Positions 43,058 to 51,709 of a DNA stretch of 64,000 nt are shown here, one piece after another. The DNA is from Bacteroidales bacterium (GTDB lineage: Bacteria > Bacteroidota > Bacteroidia > Bacteroidales > UBA932): NCBI GenBank assembly GCA_017550525.1, contig JAFZOU010000113.1:1-64000 (forward strand). Direction: 5' to 3'. The notes under the pieces were generated by a model. It saw nothing but the letters and a program-made list of their open reading frames with translations, did not search any database and was not told the origin of the DNA. The position numbers and the translations under genes are program-made. Every line of letters starts with the position of its first letter. Positions within the stretch are counted from its first letter, which is position 1.

Positions 43058-43552
43058 CTAGAACGCATAGATGACAATGTAGAACATCATCACGGCGGTG
43101 CAGATGAGTTTGGCGCCGGTTCCAAAGATAAAGCCCAGGAATGCCCCAAAGGCCGATTTCAGCGATGTTCCGGTATCTTTTCCTGCAAAGACAAGTTCTG
43201 CGATGAACGCTCCCAGCAGGGACCCCAAGATCATCCCAATAGGAGGATATATAAGGCCCACGAAGAGACCTGCTATTGCACCCCAGCCTCCGTATTTACT
43301 GCCTCCGGTAAGTTTTGTGAAATATGCCGGGACAATGTAATCCAGGATGCTGATCACAATCACTATTCCAAGCCACACAAGGAGCATCGTTGTAGAGAGG
43401 GGTTCTCCGGCGGCATTGGTGCCTGAGCCCCAGATGTAAAGGAGCAGCATACCAAACCAGCTGAGGGGCGGCCCGGGAAGGCCCGGAGCCACGCTGCCCA
43501 CAATTCCTACTACGCCAAGAATGATGGCGGCTATTGCAATAAACGTTTCCAT
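43058..43552 (-). CDS. DUF456 membrane protein
   Basis: 164 residues, four to five hydrophobic helices with the glycine-rich DUF456 pattern (GSVAPGLPGPPLSW near 19-32, GGSKYGGWGAIAGLFVG near 83-99, GLIYPPIGMILGSLLGAFI). Function unknown. A TTG-19-TATTTTTG promoter (43557-43586) serves it. Its last 17 codons are duplicated at 47230-47280 in inverse orientation next to repeat copy D. Confidence 0.85.
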   Translation of the reverse strand: METFIAIAAIILGVVGIVGSVAPGLPGPPLSWFGMLLLYIWGSGTNAAGEPLSTTMLLVWLGIVIVISILDYIVPAYFTKLTGGSKYGGWGAIAGLFVGLIYPPIGMILGSLLGAFIAELVFAGKDTGTSLKSAFGAFLGFIFGTGAKLICTAVMMFYIVIYAF

Positions 43553-43556
43553 AGCA

Positions 43557-43586
43557 CAAAAATATTCATTATCTTTGATGAAACAA
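43557..43586 (-). promoter_or_regulatory. Promoter of the DUF456 gene, overlapping the divergent pepP promoter
   Basis: Minus strand: TTG (43584-43586), 19 nt, TATTTTTG (43557-43564). Plus strand: TATCTTTG (43570-43577) lies within the same segment and would serve pepP. Confidence 0.72.
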
Positions 43587-43602
43587 AAAACGTGCAGAAA
43601 CT

Positions 43603-44994
43603 ATGTTTGCAAAGGAAGTTTATGTAAGAAGGCGTGAAACGCTGCTTCAGAAAATGCGTGAGGCCGGGCAAAGCGGTCTTATTCTTTTTATAGGTAACGC
43701 AGAGGCCCCCGCCCAGTACAGGGACAATTGCTATAAATGGCGTCAGGACAGCACCTGGCTGTATTATTTTGGTTTGGACGAGCCCAATATGGCGGCTGTC
43801 CTTAGCATAGATTCCGGCAACCAGGCTATCTTTGCAAACGACGTTGACATTGATGATATTATCTGGATGGGACCACAGGAATCCGTGGCCTCAAAGGCTG
43901 CCTCGGCTGGTATTCTGAAGACCGCGCCTTATGACAATCTGGCAGGATGGCTAAAAGAAAACGTAAAGGGCCGCACCATCCATATCATCCCTCCGTCCAG
44001 GTATTTCAACACCCTTAAACTTATGGAACTTCTTGGCTGCGCACGCGTAGACAAAAGGGTTTCAGAAGCCCTTGTGAAGGCAATAGTATCCCAGCGCCTT
44101 ATCAAGGAAGACATAGAGATAGCCGCCATTGACGATGCCTGCGCACTTGGTTATGAGATGCATTCCGTGGGCCGGGATTCCATCAAGCCCGGTATCCTGG
44201 AGCAGGATATTGTGGGCAAGATGGAAGGCGTAACCCTTTCAAAGGGCTGGGGCGTTTCATTCCCCACCATCCTCACCCAGCACGGAGAAACCCTTCACAA
44301 CCACCTTCACGATAAGATTATCGAGCCAGGAAAACTTATGGTCATCGATGCCGGAGCAGAGAGTAACCTCCACTACGCATCGGATTTCACCCGCACGTAT
44401 CCTACTTCCGGAAAGTTCACTGCTAAGCAGAGGGATGTATACCAGATTGTATACGAATGCAATGAACTGGCATTCAGCCTCACAAAACCCGGCACCACTT
44501 ACCGTGACGTCCACCTTGCCGTAGCACGCAAGATGCTTGACGGCCTCCAGGCCCTGGACCTGGTCCACGGAGACCTTGACGAGATGGTTGCCTGTGGCAT
44601 AGCAGGCCTGTTCCAGCCTCACGGCCTTGGCCATAATATGGGCCTTGACGTGCATGATATGGAGGACCTTGGAGAGAATCTGGTAGGGTATGACCCGAAC
44701 CAGACGCGTGCAAAGCAGCTTGGCCTTGGCTCTCTCCGTATGGCCCGCCGCCTTGTCCCTGGCCACGTAATCACCGATGAACCAGGCATTTACTTCATCC
44801 CTGCCCTCATAGAAAAGTTCAAGAAGGAAGGCCTTGGAAAGGACTTTGTGAACTACGCTAAACTAGAAGGCTACTATGACTTTGGCGGCATCCGCCTGGA
44901 AGATGACGTTCTTGTAACACCTACGGGCGCCCGCCGCCTTGGCCCCAAGCGCCTGCCGGTCTCCCCGGATGACGTTGAGGCCGCAATGGCCTGA
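43603..44994 (+). CDS. pepP: Xaa-Pro aminopeptidase (M24B)
   Basis: 463 residues with an N-terminal creatinase-like domain (1-170) and a pita-bread catalytic domain. All five metal ligands are visible: D249, D261, H344 (HGLGHNMG), E393 (TDEPGIYF) and E433 (GIRLEDD). Cleaves the first residue from peptides with Pro in second place. Unlike nearly all its neighbours of this size it has no GGCCGAT word. It lies between repeat copies C and D. Confidence 0.94.
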   Translation: MFAKEVYVRRRETLLQKMREAGQSGLILFIGNAEAPAQYRDNCYKWRQDSTWLYYFGLDEPNMAAVLSIDSGNQAIFANDVDIDDIIWMGPQESVASKAASAGILKTAPYDNLAGWLKENVKGRTIHIIPPSRYFNTLKLMELLGCARVDKRVSEALVKAIVSQRLIKEDIEIAAIDDACALGYEMHSVGRDSIKPGILEQDIVGKMEGVTLSKGWGVSFPTILTQHGETLHNHLHDKIIEPGKLMVIDAGAESNLHYASDFTRTYPTSGKFTAKQRDVYQIVYECNELAFSLTKPGTTYRDVHLAVARKMLDGLQALDLVHGDLDEMVACGIAGLFQPHGLGHNMGLDVHDMEDLGENLVGYDPNQTRAKQLGLGSLRMARRLVPGHVITDEPGIYFIPALIEKFKKEGLGKDFVNYAKLEGYYDFGGIRLEDDVLVTPTGARRLGPKRLPVSPDDVEAAMA

Positions 44995-45016
44995 AAAGGT
45001 AATACCTTTGTGTCTT

Positions 45017-45781
45017 CTATTTGAAATTCACGGGAAAATCGACACGCCACTCCTTTTCTCCCTCATAGTATGTTACGGTGAAAATGTGAGTTTTAATTTC
45101 GGGGATCTCTTCAGTTAATAGCACGGCTGGGGCATGGAATGTGTCATATTCTAGTAAATAAAGACTCTCAGGAGCTAGCTCCGAAAGAAACCCTTGGACG
45201 GGAGTGAAAGATAGGTTAAAATAATAATAACCAAAGTATTGTCCAAAAACGGTGTTGGCTCTGTCTTCTTCTTTATTAAGTCGAATGACGCGTCCAACTT
45301 GTATCACTGGCCATGCTGATGCTGAGAGGAATAAGAATTTGCTCGTTAATGAGCTTCCGGCAGGGATATCGTTAAAATCGTTGTTGCTGACTATTTCTAT
45401 CCGGTCTATTTTATGGGCAAGAGCATGTGTTCCTCCATCCGATTCTGTATAATGAGCGAATCTGTGTTTGCTTTCTCCCGTCTCTTGAATATACTCTTCC
45501 CATTCGTCTTGTGATAGGATTGTTGTGTTATATTTTATCCATAGCGCCAAGAAGTTTTTGCCAGATGAATTAGTAACAAACGTGTATGATTCCTGTAACG
45601 TTGATAAGTTGTTCAGCCTGTAATACGCGTCTACTAGCCATGGCGCTGTTTCATTCTCCGACTGCCCGGGAAAGGGAGAGGAAGGGTCGTCAGCTATTTG
45701 TTCTACTCTTGGATTGCATGATACAATAATGCAAAAAATGCAAACAACAATTAACCGTGAATGCTTAAAAGTATTACTCAT
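45017..45781 (-). CDS. Hypothetical lipoprotein, partner of the C10 peptidase
   Basis: 254 residues; lipoprotein signal ends IIVSC. The mature part is beta-rich (YRLNNLSTLQESYTFVTNSS, IFTVTYYEGEKEWRVDFPVN). It overlaps the C10 peptidase gene by 4 nt, so the two are made together; an inhibitor, chaperone or surface partner are possibilities, none proven. Base composition is clearly more AT-rich than the flanks, with codons such as TTA, ATA and AAT, suggesting acquisition from elsewhere. Confidence 0.75.
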   Translation of the reverse strand: MSNTFKHSRLIVVCIFCIIVSCNPRVEQIADDPSSPFPGQSENETAPWLVDAYYRLNNLSTLQESYTFVTNSSGKNFLALWIKYNTTILSQDEWEEYIQETGESKHRFAHYTESDGGTHALAHKIDRIEIVSNNDFNDIPAGSSLTSKFLFLSASAWPVIQVGRVIRLNKEEDRANTVFGQYFGYYYFNLSFTPVQGFLSELAPESLYLLEYDTFHAPAVLLTEEIPEIKTHIFTVTYYEGEKEWRVDFPVNFK

Positions 45782-47157
45782 GGCCTTATTCCTGTTACAA
45801 TTCTTATATTATGTTTATAAAAACAACCGGAAACATTTATAGTATCACGGGTACTTTTTGTGTCCATTATTGCATTTGAGTCATAAAGATCAAAAACATT
45901 CCATAAAAAGAAACCGTTATAATCTCCATCCCATCCCCAGTTGCAGTGAACCATGTCTTTATAAACATAGGTTCCATACACCAGTTCATTAGTTCGTTTA
46001 TGAACTACCCACATTCTCCATAATGTCCTCATTGTTTGATCTATAACCCATGTATGGCCAGACATGGTTGAATCCACTTGAACTCCGGAAGAGTAAATCC
46101 GTTCTCTTACCCTATAGCCAATAGATAATACGGGATAACCTGACGCTATGTCTGATGCTATCGTATTGTAAGAAGACGATGATAAAGATGTATTGATGCC
46201 GCCTGACTGATATCCAAAATGTTCAAATGTTCTTGGCGCGAAGAAATCAGAAGCCAGTGTACCATGACTGGAGTATTCGGCATCCAAATTATAATCATCT
46301 CCAAGATCTACTAAAAGATTCTGTACTTTAGCCCAAGCCACATTATACGGGTAAGAAGTTGTGTCCGTAGACGTGCTTGTGATATATTTCATTAAATTCC
46401 AGTTATAAAATGTGCCATTATATGTTGTATTCTTTTTGTGGTAGAACATTATCTGCCCTACCGCAACAGGCGTACATCCAACATCACTTCTTACTCCACT
46501 ATCTAGTGGACACATTTTATTGAAAGGGTCCCCTTGATCCCACGTACAACCAACTTGCGTTCCTACTGGTGAATAAGTTTGTGACAAAGACCAATATACG
46601 TTGCAACTATCCGGGTCAAAATTGATACCATTACCCAGGTTAATAAATTGTCTATAGTAGGATGATGTAAATGTGTTCCCTTCCGAATCATTTATCGGAA
46701 GTCCTAGTAACATTCGACATTGGGTGTCTATTCTAGACAACATTGCGGCCATGCCGGGATTTATTGAGATATTGAAATTATCAACATCTAAATTACCTCG
46801 CTCGATAACGCATAAAACAGGAGGAAGCCTGTGATCTGCCGCGGCAATAGCGAATCCAAGACTATCCTCAAAGTTGATAATATAGCATAGCGGCAGTAAA
46901 TCTTGGGAGGATTTTGTCGCCAACGAGGCGGTAGAATAAATATTTTTAACACGACGCTTACTGTCATTTTTATTGGCACAAATATCCGAGGATTCCAAAA
47001 ACAGAGAAACCGCCGCTAAAGCTTCTTGTTCAGAAACTGAAGACGAATAATCCATCAGATTATTGGGTACTACATGGCAAGAATTGTCCATCAACCAGTC
47101 ATTATTGCAGCATATTAGCAATAATGATAAGAGCGAAATAATAAAAATGTTTCTCAT
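45778..47157 (-). CDS. C10-family cysteine peptidase (streptopain-like) lipoprotein
   Basis: 459 residues counted from the second Met, chosen because it starts a tidy lipoprotein signal (IISLLSLLLICC). A Spi-type prodomain (about 40-165) precedes the catalytic domain: CTWDQGDPFNKMCP, catalytic Cys in VGCTPVAVGQ (C228), catalytic His in SGHTWVIDQT (H368) and the oxyanion/Trp motif HCNWGWDGDYNGFF. SpeB-like peptidases degrade host and self proteins and are made as zymogens. AT-rich composition and codon use set it apart from the surrounding genes. Confidence 0.9.
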   Translation of the reverse strand: MRNIFIISLLSLLLICCNNDWLMDNSCHVVPNNLMDYSSSVSEQEALAAVSLFLESSDICANKNDSKRRVKNIYSTASLATKSSQDLLPLCYIINFEDSLGFAIAAADHRLPPVLCVIERGNLDVDNFNISINPGMAAMLSRIDTQCRMLLGLPINDSEGNTFTSSYYRQFINLGNGINFDPDSCNVYWSLSQTYSPVGTQVGCTWDQGDPFNKMCPLDSGVRSDVGCTPVAVGQIMFYHKKNTTYNGTFYNWNLMKYITSTSTDTTSYPYNVAWAKVQNLLVDLGDDYNLDAEYSSHGTLASDFFAPRTFEHFGYQSGGINTSLSSSSYNTIASDIASGYPVLSIGYRVRERIYSSGVQVDSTMSGHTWVIDQTMRTLWRMWVVHKRTNELVYGTYVYKDMVHCNWGWDGDYNGFFLWNVFDLYDSNAIMDTKSTRDTINVSGCFYKHNIRIVTGIRP

Positions 47158-47229
47158 TGAAGTATATGCCATATGAAACTTATTAAGTGTTTGCGAATAT
47201 AAAGATTTTAGCTTTAATATGCAATATCC

Positions 47230-47280
47230 CTTGTCTACGCTGCCGTGATGATGTTTTACATTGTCATCTACGCGTTCTAG
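47230..47280 (+). pseudogene. Duplicated 3' end of the DUF456 gene
   Basis: Reads LVYAAVMMFYIVIYAF and a stop, against LICTAVMMFYIVIYAF and a stop in the intact gene at 43058. No start or upstream part remains; homology stops abruptly near 47230 at the edge of the AT-rich C10 island. It sits next to repeat copy D exactly as the intact end sits next to copy C. Confidence 0.85.
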
Positions 47281-47293
47281 AGTCCGCCCTCTC

Positions 47294-47401
47294 GGTGTAG
47301 GTTAAGTAATTAAAACACAAATAGTTACAAGGTTCTTTGGGAAAACCAGTAATCCCAAAGAACCTTGTAAGTTATTGAGGGCCAGGCGGTTGAGCTCCAC
47401 C
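47294..47401 (-). repeat. 108-bp dyad repeat, copy D (head right)
   Basis: Reverse-complement sister of copy C: about 70 central bases are identical and the outer TGTAATGCCGATGC flank is shared. The intergenic stretch 47281-47423 holds nothing else. Confidence 0.88.
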
Positions 47402-47423
47402 GCATCGGCATTACAATAGGGGG

Positions 47424-48026
47424 TTATTTCCGGAGGATTTCAACCTCGCCGCGGAGGCCCAGCTTGATAATCTGGGAGGCGCGGCCGGTGCTCTGGGTAT
47501 CCACGGACGGGGGCACTACAAAATCCACCGCATCCTTGATTTCCTGGGGAATCTCGGAGAACCGCTGCGGAGTGGGATCTCCCGAGATATTGGCCGATGT
47601 ACTCACCAGCGGACGGCCAAGTTTGTAGGCAACCTGCTTGCACCAATCGGCCATAGGGATACGTATACCCACGGTTCCGTCCTCTGCAACGGCATTCCAG
47701 GCAAGGTGCCAGCGATCCCCGGGCTCTTCCGGTTTTCCGGCGATGGCGGCGGGGTAGATGATGGTCATGGGGGCGTCGTTCACCTCCACAAGGTCTACGG
47801 CGATGGAAGGAATCTGCTTCACATATTTTGCAACCATGTCAAGGTCGCTGGCAAGGAGCACCAGGGACTTTGAATCCGGGCGGCGCTTGATCTCAAAGAT
47901 CTTTGCAACTGCTGCGGGATTTGTTGCGTCGCAACCAAGGCCCCAGACTGTATCTGTAGGGTAAAGGATGGTGCCGCCTTCACGGAGTACGCGGAGGGCC
48001 TCACCTAGTATTTCTTCCGGCTTCAT
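47424..48026 (-). CDS. tsaC: L-threonylcarbamoyladenylate synthase (YrdC/Sua5 domain)
   Basis: 200 residues; makes threonylcarbamoyl-AMP for the t6A modification of ANN-decoding tRNAs. Signatures: LYPTDTVWGLGCDA near 21-34, KRRPDSKSLVLL near 47-58, and RPLVSTSANISGDPTP near 139-154. It lacks the extra Sua5 domain. Its 5' end overlaps the upstream EEP gene by 26 nt. Confidence 0.93.
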   Translation of the reverse strand: MKPEEILGEALRVLREGGTILYPTDTVWGLGCDATNPAAVAKIFEIKRRPDSKSLVLLASDLDMVAKYVKQIPSIAVDLVEVNDAPMTIIYPAAIAGKPEEPGDRWHLAWNAVAEDGTVGIRIPMADWCKQVAYKLGRPLVSTSANISGDPTPQRFSEIPQEIKDAVDFVVPPSVDTQSTGRASQIIKLGLRGEVEILRK

Positions 48027-49080
48027 TGAACTGTACTATTACTGGATAATGGTCTGAAAATTTCACTTTGTCAATGCGATAACTTACCGCCTCAAGGTCT
48101 TTGGGGTAAAGGACGTAGTCAAGCCTCAGGAGCGGCCACAGGGCACTGTACGTGGCCCCGAAGCCCTTTCCCGCCCTCATGAAGCTGTCCCTCCGGCCAC
48201 GGATGAGGCGGAAGTAGGTGTAGGAAAGAGGAGTGTCGTTGAAGTCTCCGGCCACAATTGAGCGAACCGGGGCGGAGTCTATGCCCCTAAGGACTTTCGC
48301 AACCTGCCGGGGACGCTCCGTTATGGAACGGCGAAGCTTGCGCTCAGTCTCCTCCACGTCCTTTTTCACAAGGCCCGCCAGGGAGATGTTGTAACTCTCA
48401 AAGTGGCAGTTGTATACGCGGAGGGTGGTGCTGTCAAGGGGAATATCGGCCCAGAGAGCCATGTTGGTGGACTTCTCAAAATCTTCCTTTCCTTTGGCCG
48501 ATGCCCGCCTGCGCGTCAGTGTCACGTTTCCGGCGCGCCAGTTCTTGCCCGTGAGCATGTAATATTCCGCCTTGTACCCCGGGAAATGCCGCCCAAGCCA
48601 GCCGTCGATGGAGATGCTCTCCGGGAGGTAGAATTCCTGAAGGCAGATTATGTCGGCGCCAAGGGAATTGACATAGGTGGCCACGTCTTCTGCCAGTTTC
48701 AGCCGATCCTCCCCTTCCGGGCCGTGCCGGAAAAGCCCTACGTTATATGAAACAACGGTGAGAGTGAGCTCAGGGGCGTCTTTTGGGGCCGATATCTGAA
48801 AGTATCGGCCTGCAAAAAAGAGCGACGGAATGAGCGAGAGCGCAAGCACCAGGCGGGTCCGGGAGCGTCGCACCAGGGCTATCACAAAAAGGATTAGCGT
48901 TGCCGGAAGCACTACGGGGTAGATAAGGCCGAAAAGGGTGAAGAACCAGGCCTTTTCCGGCGGCACGATGATGGAGAGATACCCCAGCACAAGGAGCGCT
49001 GTCAGCACCATTGCCACGGTGCCGAACGACAGGCTGGTGAGCCAGTTGCGCTTCTTCCTCCTGGGTTTCTGTTTTGCCAT
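48001..49080 (-). CDS. Membrane-anchored endonuclease/exonuclease/phosphatase family protein
   Basis: 359 residues: three N-terminal membrane helices (about 15-95) then an EEP fold facing the periplasm. Catalytic motifs: ICLQEFY (metal-binding Glu), AGDFNDTPLS and the terminal SDHYP. Substrate may be DNA, a phospholipid or a phosphoester; the family does not tell. Start overlaps the rhomboid stop by one base. Confidence 0.87.
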   Translation of the reverse strand: MAKQKPRRKKRNWLTSLSFGTVAMVLTALLVLGYLSIIVPPEKAWFFTLFGLIYPVVLPATLILFVIALVRRSRTRLVLALSLIPSLFFAGRYFQISAPKDAPELTLTVVSYNVGLFRHGPEGEDRLKLAEDVATYVNSLGADIICLQEFYLPESISIDGWLGRHFPGYKAEYYMLTGKNWRAGNVTLTRRRASAKGKEDFEKSTNMALWADIPLDSTTLRVYNCHFESYNISLAGLVKKDVEETERKLRRSITERPRQVAKVLRGIDSAPVRSIVAGDFNDTPLSYTYFRLIRGRRDSFMRAGKGFGATYSALWPLLRLDYVLYPKDLEAVSYRIDKVKFSDHYPVIVQFNEAGRNTR

Positions 49081-49736
49081 CAGTATCTGTAGAGTTTACC
49101 GCGTTTTTTCCAGTAAAGGATAGTGAGCCAGCCAAACAGGGCGCCGCCAAGGTGGGCAAAGTGCGCAACACCCATCTGGGTGCCGGTAATTCCGGTAAGG
49201 AGTTCTATGCCGATAAAAATAATCACCATCCACTTTGCATCCAGCGTGACAGGCGGGAAGATGAGGGTCATTCTGGCCTGCGGATACAGCATTGCGAAGG
49301 CTACCAGCACGCCATAAACGGCACCGGAAGCGCCCAGGACGTGGGGTATGCTGTTATAGATGTACAGGGGATTGGTGCCGGGATAAGCCTTGATGAGCTG
49401 TTGTACCTGGATGAATTCCACTCCCGTATGAAGGGCAACTGCGCCAAAGCCCGTGATGGCGTAAAGAATGAGGAATTTCTTGGTCCCAAGGACACGCTCC
49501 ACCACCATACCGAACATCACCAGGGTGTACATGTTGAAGAAGATGTGGAAGAAGCCGTCGTGCATGAACATGTGCGTGACGGGCTGCCACCAGCGAAAGT
49601 CCGTGGCAAGCGGGAACGCCATGGCAAACGTGCTCTTCATGAACACGGGGTTTATGAGAGTTGCCACAAACAGTATCACGTTCACGTAAAGGAGGTTACG
49701 CGTTACGGGAGGTATATTTTCCAGGAATCTTGCCAT
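49080..49736 (-). CDS. Rhomboid intramembrane serine protease
   Basis: 218 residues, about six helices. The catalytic Ser is S137 in GASGAVYG and the His lies in AHFAHLGG (192-195); WWQPVTHMFMHDGFFHIFFNMY near 49-70 holds the HxxxN region. Cleaves membrane proteins within the bilayer. One-base overlap with both mutL and the EEP gene. Confidence 0.93.
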   Translation of the reverse strand: MARFLENIPPVTRNLLYVNVILFVATLINPVFMKSTFAMAFPLATDFRWWQPVTHMFMHDGFFHIFFNMYTLVMFGMVVERVLGTKKFLILYAITGFGAVALHTGVEFIQVQQLIKAYPGTNPLYIYNSIPHVLGASGAVYGVLVAFAMLYPQARMTLIFPPVTLDAKWMVIIFIGIELLTGITGTQMGVAHFAHLGGALFGWLTILYWKKRGKLYRY

Positions 49737-51565
49737 TACAGGAATTTCTTTTCAAGTTCCTCCACGGGCACAATGGAGATAATCCTTTTGCCGGAAGGGG
49801 TATATTCTGGATTGTCGCTCTGCAGAATTGCATCCACAAGACGCTGGGCCTCAAGGGGGGAAGTGAGTTTATCACCTCCCGAGGCACCCAGGATGGCGAA
49901 TTTACCCGCCATTGCCTGCTCCATTACGCCAGGAAGGGATGCACTGTCATCCGAGAGTATGAGGAGAAGGTTCCCTATCATTTCCTCCGCCTTTCCGGGC
50001 TCTGCGCTATAACCCTCTGGGACTCCGTTTACAACAACTGTATCAGGGCCGAAAGGCGCTATGTCAAAGCCCAGTTTCTTAAGAGTCTCACTGTGGGCGT
50101 CTATTGTGAGGCGGCCTTCCACGCCAACTGTTACGGTGACGGGGAAAAGGGCCTGCTGGGACACATGGGCCTCAGCAGTAAGGGCCTTCAGGAAGCGGTC
50201 GAAGAAGAGGCGCTCCCTTGCACGGCGCACGTGCACTACCATAAGCCCAGTGGCGCTTTGCATGAGGATGTATTTCCCCTGGACCACAAGGATCTGTTGA
50301 GTGGGAAGGGTGCGGTTTTCAAACAAGGCGCCGTAGTTCTGGGACTTTTCCACGTGGGAGGAATAAGGGCCCTCGGTGAAGCCGGGGGCGACGGGCCCAC
50401 CGGCCTGACCGAAGCCGTAGCCGTCATGCCCGGCCTGACCGGGCATCTCACTGAAGGGGTCGTAATCCGGATCCAGACCCACCGTAGGGGTGCTGGAGGG
50501 GGTATATTCCCTGAAACTTGTGCCGATAACGGGCATCTCCCTTGCCTCAGGGTTGTCAAAGTCTATGTTGCCGGCAATGCTGGAGCGACCCATGGCTTCC
50601 TTCACGGCGGCGAACACAGTCTGGAAGAGGAGCTGGTCTTCCTCGAACTTAATCTCGGCCTTTGTGGGGTGGATGTTAACGTCTATGCTGGCGGGGTCCA
50701 CGTCAATGTAGAGGAAGTATGAGGGGGTGGTTCCCTCCGGAATCAGATTCTCGTAGGCCTTCATCACGGCCTTGTGGAGGTAGGGGCTGCGGAAATATCG
50801 GCCATTGACAAAGAAAAACTGGTTGCCGAGGGTCTTTTTGGCGCTTTCCGGGCGGCCGGCGTATCCGCGGAGGGAGGCGATGGTAGTATCGGCCTCAATG
50901 TCCACTATATCTCCTACAACAGCGGGGCCCAGGAGGTCCTGGATGCGGAATTTGAAGCTCTTGGCGGGCTTCACCACGTGGATGTCCTTGCCGTTGTGGG
51001 TGAGGGTGAAGCCTATGTCCGGGCGGGTGAGGGCCACCCTCTGGAATTCCTCCACGATGTGCCGTAACTCCACGTTGTCCGATTTGAGGAATTTCCGGCG
51101 GGCTGGGATGTTGAAAAAGAGGTTTCTCACCGCGATGTTTGTGCCGATAGGGCAGGACACTTCCTTTGTTCCCTTGTTCTCCGAGGCCGACATCTGCACT
51201 TCCACGCCGGATTCTTCTTCGGGGGTGCGGGTGCGGAGGGTTACATCGGCCACAGCGGCTATTGAAGCAAGGGCCTCTCCCCTGAATCCGAATGTAAGGA
51301 TGTGATGGAGGTCCTCCGCGCTTTCCAGTTTACTGGTGGCGTGACGCTCGAAGCACAACACTGCGTCGTCCGGATTCATTCCGCTGCCGTTGTCTATCAC
51401 CTGGATGAGGGTGCGGCCGGCATCGGTCACGGACACTTTTATGTCCGTTGCACCGGCATCTACCGCATTCTCCATCAGTTCCTTAACCACCGAGGCTGGT
51501 CTCTGGACCACCTCCCCGGCAGCAATCATATCGGCAATATTTTTGGGTAGTATCTTTAATTCCAT
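49736..51565 (-). CDS. mutL: DNA mismatch repair protein MutL
   Basis: 609 residues from the ATG at 51565; the longer frame runs into a mobile-element-like repeat. ATPase motifs: ENAVDAGAT near 31-39, DNGSGM near 59-64 and GFRGEALASI near 92-101. The linker at about 370-400 contains a REP-like insertion (PGQAGHDGYG). The C-terminal signature usually read as DQHAxER is degenerate (HVRRARERL). It couples MutS recognition to repair. Confidence 0.94.
   Translation of the reverse strand: MELKILPKNIADMIAAGEVVQRPASVVKELMENAVDAGATDIKVSVTDAGRTLIQVIDNGSGMNPDDAVLCFERHATSKLESAEDLHHILTFGFRGEALASIAAVADVTLRTRTPEEESGVEVQMSASENKGTKEVSCPIGTNIAVRNLFFNIPARRKFLKSDNVELRHIVEEFQRVALTRPDIGFTLTHNGKDIHVVKPAKSFKFRIQDLLGPAVVGDIVDIEADTTIASLRGYAGRPESAKKTLGNQFFFVNGRYFRSPYLHKAVMKAYENLIPEGTTPSYFLYIDVDPASIDVNIHPTKAEIKFEEDQLLFQTVFAAVKEAMGRSSIAGNIDFDNPEAREMPVIGTSFREYTPSSTPTVGLDPDYDPFSEMPGQAGHDGYGFGQAGGPVAPGFTEGPYSSHVEKSQNYGALFENRTLPTQQILVVQGKYILMQSATGLMVVHVRRARERLFFDRFLKALTAEAHVSQQALFPVTVTVGVEGRLTIDAHSETLKKLGFDIAPFGPDTVVVNGVPEGYSAEPGKAEEMIGNLLLILSDDSASLPGVMEQAMAGKFAILGASGGDKLTSPLEAQRLVDAILQSDNPEYTPSGKRIISIVPVEELEKKFL
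50421..50449 (+). repeat. REP-like palindrome, copy 6 (inside mutL)
   Basis: CGTCATGCCCGGCCTGACCG then GGCATCT, the most regular copy of the family; antisense translation in MutL gives EMPGQAGHDG. Confidence 0.72.
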
Positions 51566-51579
51566 ATAATCAAACGTTT

Positions 51580-51703
51580 CAGGTCCCATTCCCTCCAAAA
51601 CCCTTCGGGGCTTCGCCCCTTCGTCCTTCCCACCGCTTCGCGGCGGGCCCCTCCCTCTGATACGGCCGAGGGCGGCCATAGGTTTTGGAGGGTATGGGAC
51701 CTG
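51580..51703. mobile_element. 124-bp MITE-like element with 23-bp terminal inverted repeats
   Basis: Ends CAGGTCCCATTCCCTCCAAA ACC and GGTTTTGGAGGGTATGGGAC CTG are reverse complements with one mismatch. The inside holds two further GC-rich hairpins (GGGGCTTCGCCCC and CCGCTTCGCGGCGG). It fills the gap between mutL and the small membrane protein gene and would be transcribed into the mutL leader. No coding potential. Confidence 0.75.
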
Positions 51704-51709
51704 ACACTT

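Noticed and set aside
42937..47401. 108-bp repeats as integron attC sites
   Set aside because: GTTRRRY- and RYYYAAC-like words appear at some ends but in the same orientation rather than facing each other, are absent from copies A and B, and no integrase is present.
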